Part shown: in pieces, positions 44,342-51,153 of the stretch
Layout: every line of letters begins with the position of its first letter
Numbering within the stretch: position 1 is the first letter of the stretch
From: JAWKIJ01 sp041394325
GTDB lineage: Bacteria > Actinomycetota > Acidimicrobiia > Acidimicrobiales > Microtrichaceae
Reading direction: 5' to 3'
DNA: 64,000 nt
Assembly (NCBI GenBank): GCA_041394325.1
Contig: JAWKIJ010000001.1
Coordinates: forward strand, 2,914,001-2,978,000
Translations under genes and position numbers: made by a program
The notes under the pieces: model-generated
Database searches by the model: none
What the model saw: only the letters and a program-made list of their open reading frames with translations
Told to the model about the DNA's origin: nothing

Positions 44342-44809
44342 ATGTCCCGCGTCCAACTCGCCCTCAACGTGACCGATATCGATGAGGCCGTCGACTTCTA
44401 CTCACGGCTCTTCGACACCGAACCCGCGAAACGAAAGCCGGGTTACGCCAACTTCGCCATCACCGACCCGCCACTCAAACTCGTCCTGTTCGAAGGACCC
44501 GAAGGAGCGACACTCAACCACCTCGGGGTCGAGACCGAGACCGCGTCGGAGGTCGAGGCTGCGGAGGCCCGCCTGGCCACGGAGGGCCTCGACCCGTCCG
44601 CGGTGGACGACACGGTGTGCTGTTACGCGTCCAAGGTCGAGACCTGGGTCACCGACCCCGACGGCGCGCGCTGGGAGTGGTACGTCAAGACCGGCGACGC
44701 CGATGCCCCCACCGACCGCGCCGGCGACCGGGACGCCGGGTTCCTGCTGCACCGCCTGACCCGACACGCTCCCCGGATGGTCCAGGCCGACCGCCTCAGA
44801 CGCCGTTGA
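44342..44809 (+). CDS. arsI: CadI/ArsI family VOC protein, C-As lyase candidate
   Basis: 155 residues. Near-perfect family start Met-Ser-Arg-Val-Gln-Leu-Ala-Leu-Asn-Val, then Pro-Gly-Tyr-Ala-Asn-Phe-Ala-Ile and Leu-Asn-His-Leu-Gly-Val-Glu. Hallmark adjacent Cys93-Cys94 followed by Tyr-Ala binds As(III), and a Gln/His/Glu set (Gln5, His60, Glu112) could hold Fe(II). ArsI cleaves the C-As bond of trivalent methylated or aromatic arsenicals; CadI is the cadmium- or arsenic-induced relative. It sits alone beside arsR with no acr3 or arsC. The last ~25 residues form an Arg-rich tail and overlap the convergent gene by 14 bp. Confidence 0.88.
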   Translation: MSRVQLALNVTDIDEAVDFYSRLFDTEPAKRKPGYANFAITDPPLKLVLFEGPEGATLNHLGVETETASEVEAAEARLATEGLDPSAVDDTVCCYASKVETWVTDPDGARWEWYVKTGDADAPTDRAGDRDAGFLLHRLTRHAPRMVQADRLRRR

Positions 44810-45722
44810 GCGCTCGGACGACCGCGGTGACGACACCTCGTTCGTAGAAGTCGACCGTCACGAAGTTGGGGATCCGTCCACCCCACTCGGCGCGGCATTC
44901 GGCGATCCGCGACGAGAGGAACGGATCGGCGTTTGCCTGGTCGGCCAGGACGGTTGAGGCGATCGGGTTGGTCAGGAAGTTGTTGAGGATCACCAGCCGG
45001 TTGGAGGCCGAACCACGGTTCACCGAGCACGTGAGGTCCGAGGTGGTGGTCGCCGACCAGTTCGTGTCCCAGGCCTCGGAGAACACCGGCAGGAGCCAGG
45101 GGTAGGCGCCACCACCGCGGTCGGTCATCACGACGACCCGCCGGTCGGCGTCGACCATCTCCCCCAAGGTCGGCCATGGCGCCCCGACCGTGTGGTCGAC
45201 CAGGCGCGGTGTGAGTCCCGAGGCGTCCATCGCGGCCTGCAACGAGGATGCCGGCACGTAGTTCTCGAGGATGAGCGTGACGACCTCACGGGGATGGGCG
45301 TCGAGCCATTCGCGCATTCCGGTCAACGCGGCGACCAGGTCGAGGTGACCGAGCCCGCAGTACTCGTGGCACAGGAGTACCGCGCCGCCGGGTACGTCGG
45401 GTGTCGGGATCGAACTGTCGTCGTTGCGGTGGACGTCGAGCATGAATCCCCGCACACCACGGTCGAGCTGGGTGGTGAGCGAGTCGGTCTGGTTGGGGCC
45501 GAGGAAGTTGTCGGCCACCGACGACATCGCGTTGTGGGTGGTGACGTAGGCAACCGAGTCGTAGGTCCGGCCGCACAGGACGTCGGCACCATTGCACCCG
45601 GTCGGCGAATTCGGCGGATCGGGTGGAGGCCAAGAAGGCGCGGGCGCGCAGGCGGCAGTGGCGATGGCGAGGACGGCGGCCAGGATCGGCAAGGCACGTC
45701 GACGCGAGCGAACAGGGCTCAT
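44796..45722 (-). CDS. PI-PLC-like phosphodiesterase lipoprotein
   Basis: 308 residues. Signal peptide with Ala-Thr-Ala-Ala-Cys-Ala-Pro near residue 25 (lipobox-like), then a PI-PLC X-type TIM-barrel: Thr-Thr-His-Asn-Ala-Met-Ser near 62 (first catalytic His), Gly-Val-Arg-Gly-Phe-Met-Leu-Asp-Val near 90, Leu-Leu-Cys-His-Glu-Tyr-Cys near 118 (second His) and Val-Val-Thr-Leu-Ile-Leu-Glu-Asn near 147. Likely extracellular phosphodiesterase, perhaps on phosphoinositides or glycerophospholipids. Leaderless-type promoter (TAACTT, 7 nt before ATG 45722). Confidence 0.87.
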   Translation of the reverse strand: MSPVRSRRRALPILAAVLAIATAACAPAPSWPPPDPPNSPTGCNGADVLCGRTYDSVAYVTTHNAMSSVADNFLGPNQTDSLTTQLDRGVRGFMLDVHRNDDSSIPTPDVPGGAVLLCHEYCGLGHLDLVAALTGMREWLDAHPREVVTLILENYVPASSLQAAMDASGLTPRLVDHTVGAPWPTLGEMVDADRRVVVMTDRGGGAYPWLLPVFSEAWDTNWSATTTSDLTCSVNRGSASNRLVILNNFLTNPIASTVLADQANADPFLSSRIAECRAEWGGRIPNFVTVDFYERGVVTAVVRALNGV

Positions 45723-45729
45723 TGTGCGG

Positions 45730-45735
45730 AAGTTA
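45730..45735 (-). promoter_or_regulatory. -10 element for leaderless PLC-like gene
   Basis: On the minus strand TAACTT ends 7 nt before ATG 45722, with no ribosome-binding sequence between, as in other leaderless genes in this window. Confidence 0.45.
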
Positions 45736-45827
45736 CCGATATGCCGTGTGAGGGGCAATGCGGACGGCGACCGCACGGTTTCACCCGACCGTCACCACCC
45801 TCGCACAACCCACCTGAATCAGACTAT

Positions 45828-45843
45828 GTTAAGTATGATTAAC
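45828..45843. promoter_or_regulatory. Dyad in HtaA-like lipoprotein promoter
   Basis: GTTAA (45828-45832) and TTAAC (45839-45843) with a 6 nt spacer; a -10-like TAATAG/TAGGAT follows at 45850-45858. The stretch 45820-45880 is markedly AT-richer than its surroundings, fitting a promoter with an operator at the -35 region. Confidence 0.4.
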
Positions 45844-45911
45844 TTCTGGTAATAGGATAGGCGAACTAATGGTACCCGCCGACCGGGTACCGGAAACGAG
45901 GAGGAACCCCC

Positions 45912-46847
45912 TTGATCAGATCCACCACCCGTCGCGGGGCGCTGACCGCGTTGGCCGCCGGTGCCGCGTTGCTCGCCGGAGCATGCGTCCCCGACTCCGG
46001 CACACCCACGACCACCACGACCACCACGATCGCTCCGAATCCGGTGAAATCCATCTCGGACGCCACGTTCGAGTGGACGATCAGCCGCGAGGTCGACAAC
46101 GGCACCTACGCCCCCGGCCAGGTCAACTATTGGAGCGCAGGACAGTCCGACAGCACCGAGGACACCTACGTCGCCACCAACGGAAACGCGATGGTGCTCA
46201 AGAAGAACGCCTCGGGCGACTACGTGCCCATCGGCAGCGAACCCTCAGTGAGCTGGGCGACCCGCGGCAAGGACGGCGCTGGCAACACGGTCACGGCGAC
46301 CAACGCGTTCTTCCTCGGCCAGCTCATCCGGTACTCCAACGGCGTGGGCACCGTGAACGTCGACACCGGCGAGGCGACGATCCACTGGACCGGCACCGTG
46401 ACGGTGAACGTCCTCGGCCTCTACCTGCCGTTCTGGATCGTCGACCCGACCCTCACGGTCGATGCCGAGGGAACCGGCCGGTTGACCGCGTCGGTGGGCG
46501 GCTACGTGGTTGACCGCAACGACACCTCCATCCGCACACCGCTCACGCCGGTGGACGACGTGGTGCTCGCCGAGATCCCCGACGTGTTCTCGACCGGAGC
46601 GGTCTCCACCGGTTTCGCCGCAGGTCTGCCCGACTATCTGGGCCGCACCGCGATCGCACCCCCCACGGCCGCGCAACAACCGGCACAGTCGCCGGCCAAC
46701 GCCGCGTACTGGGGATCGTGGCCCCAGAGCTTCGTGGACTTCCATCTCGGGGCCGGTGCCGGCTCGTACTGGTACACCAGCGGAGGTTCCGCCGACCCCC
46801 GAAAGGTCCAGGAGCCGATTGCCGTGAGCTACACGCTCGACGACTGA
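45912..46847 (+). CDS. HtaA-like secreted lipoprotein
   Basis: 311 residues from a TTG start with a strong GAGGAGG ribosome site at 45898-45904. Signal peptide and lipobox Leu-Leu-Ala-Gly-Ala-Cys near residue 24, then a Thr-rich linker. The mature part is one beta-rich domain: Ala-Thr-Phe-Glu-Trp-Thr-Ile-Ser near 50, Thr-Ile-His-Trp-Thr-Gly-Thr-Val-Thr-Val near 155 and Ile-Val-Asp-Pro-Thr-Leu-Thr-Val near 177. The pattern of Glu-Trp near the start and Asp-Pro-x-Leu later is like HtaA heme-binding domains, but I am not certain. Possible heme or surface-ligand protein. Confidence 0.65.
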   Translation: MIRSTTRRGALTALAAGAALLAGACVPDSGTPTTTTTTTIAPNPVKSISDATFEWTISREVDNGTYAPGQVNYWSAGQSDSTEDTYVATNGNAMVLKKNASGDYVPIGSEPSVSWATRGKDGAGNTVTATNAFFLGQLIRYSNGVGTVNVDTGEATIHWTGTVTVNVLGLYLPFWIVDPTLTVDAEGTGRLTASVGGYVVDRNDTSIRTPLTPVDDVVLAEIPDVFSTGAVSTGFAAGLPDYLGRTAIAPPTAAQQPAQSPANAAYWGSWPQSFVDFHLGAGAGSYWYTSGGSADPRKVQEPIAVSYTLDD

Positions 46848-46854
46848 AGCCGAC

Positions 46855-46904
46855 CGGTGACCTCGGTCGGTCGGGCCTCCGAGCTCACCCGACCGAGGTC
46901 ACCG
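46855..46904. terminator. Strong bidirectional terminator hairpin
   Basis: Sixteen-bp perfect stem (46855-46870 with 46889-46904) and an 18 nt loop, 8 nt after the HtaA-like gene stop and 48 nt after the stop of the convergent SufR-like gene. No T-tract; a bidirectional terminator or transcription barrier is likely. Confidence 0.7.
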
Positions 46905-46951
46905 AGGTAGCCCAGGCAGACAGAACGGCGCTTCAAGCCGGTCGATTCCGA

Positions 46952-47656
46952 TCATCGGCGGCCGACGCGGACGCAGCACCGACCGGATTCGGGTTCCAGC
47001 CGCGCCCGAAACGTGTCTCCGTGGCCCAGCGAGTCGAGCACCCCCTCGATCAGGTCGAGGTTCAGGTGGCACACGAGATCGCGTTCCCGCTCGGCGAGGC
47101 GGTGAAACGGGCAGTTCGACATGACGAGATCGCCGTCGGCAGCGGCCCTCGGTTCGTAGCCACACCCTTGGAGGACGTCGGCCACCGCGTCGGGATCGAG
47201 CACCGCCCCCGGCGGCAGTTCCCCATGTGCTTCGGCGACGATGGCGCCGCCGGCCTCGCGTGCGGCCTCGCGCAACGCGTCGACGATCGGGGATCCCGTC
47301 CGGATCGACTCGGCGACCGCCGTCGCCAGTACCGCGCCGGCGAGGTCGTAGTGGCGATCGGGGACGGAGGCGGCAACCTCGTCGCCGGCGGGTCGGTAGA
47401 GCTTCGACGGCCGACCCGCGCCGGGGCCGGTCCGACCGGTCCTCCGTTCATAGCTGATCTCGAGGATCCCCGCATCCGCGAGCTTCTCGAGGTGGAACGC
47501 GGCGAGAGGCCGACCGATGCCCAGCGCGTCCGACGCCTCGTCGCGGGACACCCAGCGCTCCGCCGTGCACAGGAACCGGTACAGATCCCGCCGCAGCGGA
47601 AGCTCGAGTACGGCCACACGGGCGACACGAGTGTCGGAGTTCGAGGCGCTCCCCAC
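46952..47656 (-). CDS. SufR-like helix-turn-helix regulator with C-terminal cysteines
   Basis: 234 residues. N-terminal winged helix (Val-Leu-Glu-Leu-Pro-Leu-Arg-Arg-Asp-Leu-Tyr-Arg-Phe-Leu, Ala-Ala-Phe-His-Leu-Glu-Lys-Leu-Ala-Asp-Ala-Gly). The C-terminal region holds Cys in Gly-Cys-Gly-Tyr-Glu, Asn-Cys-Pro-Phe-His, Val-Cys-His-Leu-Asn and a terminal Cys-Cys-Val-Arg. This spacing is like iron-sulfur-cluster regulators such as SufR of the ArsR/DeoR-type group. No suf genes are seen next to it. The GTG start follows a -10 by 6 nt, so it is leaderless. Confidence 0.8.
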   Translation of the reverse strand: MGSASNSDTRVARVAVLELPLRRDLYRFLCTAERWVSRDEASDALGIGRPLAAFHLEKLADAGILEISYERRTGRTGPGAGRPSKLYRPAGDEVAASVPDRHYDLAGAVLATAVAESIRTGSPIVDALREAAREAGGAIVAEAHGELPPGAVLDPDAVADVLQGCGYEPRAAADGDLVMSNCPFHRLAERERDLVCHLNLDLIEGVLDSLGHGDTFRARLEPESGRCCVRVGRR

Positions 47657-48065
47657 GCCACCATTCTAAAACCTGTATGTATTGGCGCAAGAACCCCCGA
47701 CCCTTCTATAGTCAGCGTTCTTCGCGTTTGGAAACGGAGTGATCTCGATAGCGGTGGCTATTGCCGTCACGGTCCCCCGCGCAACGGCGCCTACCTGGTC
47801 GCCGCCTCGCCGGCCTGCATCATCGTGAACCTTCTGCTACCCGGCACCTTCTACGACGTCGCGCTCCGCGACGTAGGACGGTTCATCGGTGCGATCGCCC
47901 TCACCCGACCGGCGGTCACCTTCGACGCAGGCCGGGACCGGGCCTGAGATGACGGGCCCGACCACGTTCAAGGGCCGTCGGGCGGACACCCTGCGCGTAG
48001 CGTCGGGACCGATGCATGCCGTCCGGTCGCGCCGATCACCTCTCAGTTGAAGGTGAGGACATCGC
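47657..48065. other. Intergenic region with possible remnant of a small membrane protein
   Basis: 409 bp without a confident gene. It holds the SufR-like promoter and, on the plus strand from about 47775 to 47947, codons that read like the end of a hydrophobic membrane protein (Tyr-Leu-Val-Ala-Ala-Ser-Pro, Val-Asn-Leu-Leu-Leu-Pro-Gly-Thr-Phe-Tyr, Asp-Val-Gly-Arg-Phe-Ile-Gly-Ala-Ile-Ala-Leu) with no clear start; a GTG at 47825 gives only 40 residues. A TAGCGT hexamer at 47999 may be a -10 for the next gene. The rest shows nothing recognisable. Confidence 0.4.
47663..47690 (-). promoter_or_regulatory. Leaderless promoter of the SufR-like gene
   Basis: On the minus strand, TTGCGC (47685-47690) and TAGAAT (47663-47668) are 16 nt apart, and the -10 ends 6 nt before GTG 47656. 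Predicted transcription start lies on the start codon. Confidence 0.5.
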
Positions 48066-48323
48066 GTGACCGCACGGCCGACCGACCGACAGCCCGGGCC
48101 GAGGTGGGCCGTGAGGGTCGTTCCGCGTGCCCCCCGGAACGAGGTCGCCGGGGAACGCGACGGACGGATCCTGATCCGCACCACCGCCGCACCGGTGGAC
48201 GGCCGGGCCAACGACGCCGTGCGTCGCCTGCTCGCCGAGCACCTCGGCATCCGCCCACGCGACGTCGAGTTGGTCTCCGGCGAACGATCCCGCGACAAGG
48301 TCTTCCGAGTGAGCGGGCGGTGA
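48066..48323 (+). CDS. DUF167 / YggU family protein
   Basis: 85 residues. Conserved family core: Val-Arg-Val-Val-Pro-Arg-Ala-Pro-Arg-Asn-Glu-Val near residue 16, Ile-Arg-Thr-Thr-Ala-Ala-Pro-Val-Asp-Gly-Arg-Ala-Asn-Asp-Ala near 36 and Val-Glu-Leu-Val-Ser-Gly-Glu-Arg-Ser-Arg-Asp-Lys near 66. The biochemical role of DUF167 is not known. GTG 48066 is chosen as the nearest start before the domain. Convergent with the AlkZ-like gene. Confidence 0.88.
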   Translation: MTARPTDRQPGPRWAVRVVPRAPRNEVAGERDGRILIRTTAAPVDGRANDAVRRLLAEHLGIRPRDVELVSGERSRDKVFRVSGR

Positions 48324-48391
48324 CGAAGCACACGGTGTCTTGAGGCCGATGCGTGCGTCAGCACTTGATCGGCGTCACGGTATCGGCGTCC

Positions 48392-49507
48392 TCAGTCCGC
48401 AGACACCGTGCGGGCCTCGACCCCGAGGAACCGGCCGTACTCGCCCGCTGCGCGCTCGATGCCGCGGCGTTGACGGGCGGTCAGGTTGCCGAACGGGGCG
48501 ACGACGACGTCGACGCGAGCCGACCTGACGGTGCGTTTCCAGGTTCCCACCACGACACCGTCGTCGATCACGGTCGGTCGGAACACTCCGTTGCCACCCG
48601 GCACGACCAGCTTGGCCTGCTCCGGCGTCATCATCGCCGACCGGTCGCCGTAGCCGAGCACGTACTCGTCGAATCCCGGGAGCAGCCGGATCGTCGAGGA
48701 CTCCTCGGGTGGTTCGATCGGCGACCCGTCGAGCGACTCCGCGACGCCCGCACCGACGAGCATCGCGCCGAGTTCGGTGTCGACCGGGACCAGCCGATCC
48801 TCCCCGAGTTCGATCGCCCTGCGAACATCCGCGGCGGGCAGCGCGCTCCAGCGGCCCAGCTCCCCGGCGGGTGCCGGCCCATGAGCGTCGAAGTAGCGAA
48901 CCGCGAGTTCGGCGAGCGCTTCGTCGCGTGAGCGTTGCACCGGTCGCGCGACCCAACGATCGAGCGCGACGAACGTCTGCTCCTTACCGACCTGAGGTCC
49001 GATGCAGATGGCGCCGTGTTGTGCCGCGAACCACAGGAGGTGATAGCCGTGGCGGGGCTCGGTCATCACGCCGGCGTCGGTCAGCATCCTCAGGCACTCG
49101 GCGCGCGTGACGGGCTCGCCGGCGTCCAACGCGCTCCGCAGCAGCCCGATCGACGCGATCGCGTCCTTCTCGTCGAGCCCGAGGAACGCCCGCCTCCTCT
49201 CCACGCCCTTGAACGCCGAGGTCCTTCCCAACTCCAGCATCCATCCGGCGTCGGCCGCCGGGACGAAGTGGATCGTGCCACGCATCGGCCAGGTTCGCAG
49301 GATCTCCCGCCCGGCCGTCGCCGCGTGCACCGCAGCGGCATCAAGCGAACTCGAGCGGACACCGATCGACCACTCGCCGCTCCACAACTCCTGTGACTGC
49401 AATGCACCGAGGTGGGTGACGACCTCGCTCGCCGACGCGTCACGACGGGGAGCGAGCCACTGATTCGCCAGCCGGAGCCGGCGGATGTCCGAGATGCTCA
49501 ACGTCAC
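48392..49507 (-). CDS. AlkZ/YcaQ-like winged-helix DNA-binding protein
   Basis: 371 residues from GTG 49507. Belongs to the winged-helix HTH_42 family of DNA glycosylases (AlkZ/YcaQ), which remove alkylated or crosslinked bases. Seen: Leu-Gly-Ala-Leu-Gln-Ser-Gln-Glu-Leu-Trp near residue 36-45, with the Gln-x-Gln catalytic motif as Gln-Ser-Gln, then Arg-Thr-Trp-Pro-Met-Arg-Gly-Thr-Ile-His near 77 and Leu-Leu-Pro-Gly-Phe-Asp-Glu-Tyr near 277. GTG overlaps the stop of the upstream small gene (GTGA), so they are coupled. Confidence 0.85.
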   Translation of the reverse strand: MTLSISDIRRLRLANQWLAPRRDASASEVVTHLGALQSQELWSGEWSIGVRSSSLDAAAVHAATAGREILRTWPMRGTIHFVPAADAGWMLELGRTSAFKGVERRRAFLGLDEKDAIASIGLLRSALDAGEPVTRAECLRMLTDAGVMTEPRHGYHLLWFAAQHGAICIGPQVGKEQTFVALDRWVARPVQRSRDEALAELAVRYFDAHGPAPAGELGRWSALPAADVRRAIELGEDRLVPVDTELGAMLVGAGVAESLDGSPIEPPEESSTIRLLPGFDEYVLGYGDRSAMMTPEQAKLVVPGGNGVFRPTVIDDGVVVGTWKRTVRSARVDVVVAPFGNLTARQRRGIERAAGEYGRFLGVEARTVSAD

Positions 49508-49749
49508 GATGGTCCTCGTCGGGAGTGAAGGCCGCTCCCATTCGATTCCACACTCGAGGCGTCGGTGGCGGCTTCGTCTTCGTCGACGACCCGGCGCGCC
49601 AGTTGCTTCGGCGCGACGAGCGTGTAGGAGGTGCGGATCCATTCCCGCAGTAGTTCCCACCGTTCGTCGTCCGCGTCGGGGGGAACGTCGACCCGCTCCG
49701 CTTCGGGGAGTTCGGCCACGACGCGTTCGAGCCTCGTCATGTTGTTCAT
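49504..49749 (-). CDS. Small MmcQ/YjbR-tail-like protein coupled to the AlkZ-like gene
   Basis: 81 residues. Starts Met-Asn-Asn-Met-Thr, with the segment Glu-Trp-Ile-Arg-Thr-Ser-Tyr-Thr-Leu-Val-Ala-Pro-Lys-Gln-Leu-Ala near residues 36-51 that resembles the C-terminal helix of MmcQ/YjbR DNA-binding proteins. Rich in Asp/Glu and low in hydrophobics otherwise. It overlaps the AlkZ-like GTG by 4 bp. A GGAGG-like site (minus strand) precedes ATG 49749. Whether it is a full MmcQ domain is doubtful; it may be a truncated accessory. Confidence 0.55.
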   Translation of the reverse strand: MNNMTRLERVVAELPEAERVDVPPDADDERWELLREWIRTSYTLVAPKQLARRVVDEDEAATDASSVESNGSGLHSRRGPS

Positions 49750-49980
49750 TTGGACCTCCGTCCGATGATTCTCGCCGACGCGTCTCGGGCCGTAACGGGG
49801 CCCGCGTGGCCGATACCGGTTCGAAGGACGCCAAGGCCTGCACAACGGGCTCGAACGCGAAGGACTCGGCAGAGGGCAATGCGTCCGCCGTTTCCTCACG
49901 GACGGCGAAGCCGCCCCCGAGCGAACATCGCGACGGATCGCCGCACTCGCCACCCCGATCGCGGTGATCCGGCTCGCCGC

Positions 49981-51153
49981 TCAATAGGACTTGGGCAGCC
50001 CCAACGAGTGCATGGCCACGAAGTTGAGGATCATCTCCCGCGACACGGGGGCGATCCGCCCGAGGCGGGCCGCGACCATGAGGTTGGCGAGGCCGTATTC
50101 GGCGGTGAGCCCGTTACCGCCGTGGGTGTGCACCGCCACGTCGGTCGCGTTGCAGGCGATCTCGCCGGCGGCGTACTTCGCCATGTTGGCGTACTCCCCC
50201 GCGCCCAGGTCGTCACCGGCGTCGTAGAGGGCCGCTGCCTTCTGCCACAGCAGACGAGCCTGTTCGAGCTCGATCTTCACCTTCGCGAGCGGATGCGCGA
50301 TCCCCTGGTGCGACCCGATCGCCTGGTCGTTCCAGACCTTCCGCTCCTTCGCGTACTCCACCGCCCGGTCGAGGGCGAGGCGCGCCATCCCGCACGACAG
50401 CGCCGCCCCCATGATGCGCTCGGGGTTCAGGCCCGCGAAGAGTTGCCACAGCCCGCCGTCCTCGTCGCCCACGAGCGAGTCGGCGGGAAGCCGCACGTCG
50501 TCGAGGAACAACGTGAACTGCTTCTCGGGCGCGAGCCACGACATCTCGATCGGGCTTCGGGTGAACCCGGCCGTGTCGGTCGGCACGACGAACAGCGCGG
50601 GTTTCAGCTTTCCGGTCTTCTCGTCGGCGGTCCTCGCCACGATCAACACCGACTGCGCCTCGTCGACACCGGAGATGAACGTCTTCTGCCCGTTCAGGGT
50701 CCACTCGTCACCATCGCGTCGCGCCGTGGTGGTGATCCGATGCGAGTTCGACCCGGCATCGGCCTCGGTGATCCCGAAGGCCATCAAGAGGGTGCCGTCC
50801 GCGATCGCCGGCAGCCACCGGTCCTTCTGGTCGTCGGTCCCGCAACGGGAGATGATCGATCCGCAGATCGCGGGTGACACGACCATCATCAGCAGCGGGG
50901 CACCGGCGGCCGCGCACTCCTCGATCACCGCGGCGAGGTCGGCCATCCCTCCCCCACCCCCGCCGTGCTCTTCGGCGATGTTCACCCCGAGGAACCCGTT
51001 GCGGCCCATCTCGAGCCACATCTCGGTCATCTTGGCCCCGCTCCTCGCCTGCTGCTCCACGAAGGAGCTGCCGTACTTGCCCGCGAGTTTCGCGACGGCT
51101 TGTCGGAGCGCGACACGCTCCTCGGGTTCTGCGAACAGGACGGGCGCGCTCAT
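49981..51153 (-). CDS. Acyl-CoA dehydrogenase
   Basis: 390 residues. FAD enzyme that forms a 2,3-double bond in acyl-CoA. Seen: Phe-Gly-Ile-Thr-Glu-Ala-Asp-Ala-Gly-Ser-Asn near residue 126 (FAD/substrate motif), Leu-Asn-Gly-Gln-Lys-Thr-Phe-Ile-Ser-Gly near 153, Lys-Val-Trp-Asn-Asp-Gln-Ala-Ile-Gly-Ser-His-Gln near 275, and the late His-Thr-His-Gly-Gly-Asn-Gly motif near 343; the catalytic Glu equivalent cannot be fixed by eye. Last of the TetR-CT-BC-ACAD operon; its ATG overlaps the biotin-carboxylase stop. Confidence 0.93.
   Translation of the reverse strand: MSAPVLFAEPEERVALRQAVAKLAGKYGSSFVEQQARSGAKMTEMWLEMGRNGFLGVNIAEEHGGGGGGMADLAAVIEECAAAGAPLLMMVVSPAICGSIISRCGTDDQKDRWLPAIADGTLLMAFGITEADAGSNSHRITTTARRDGDEWTLNGQKTFISGVDEAQSVLIVARTADEKTGKLKPALFVVPTDTAGFTRSPIEMSWLAPEKQFTLFLDDVRLPADSLVGDEDGGLWQLFAGLNPERIMGAALSCGMARLALDRAVEYAKERKVWNDQAIGSHQGIAHPLAKVKIELEQARLLWQKAAALYDAGDDLGAGEYANMAKYAAGEIACNATDVAVHTHGGNGLTAEYGLANLMVAARLGRIAPVSREMILNFVAMHSLGLPKSY

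Noticed and set aside
48331..48410. 10 bp inverted repeat CACGGTGTCT/AGACACCGTG with a 60 nt loop
   Set aside because: The loop is too long for a terminator and one arm lies in the AlkZ-like coding sequence; it may be chance.
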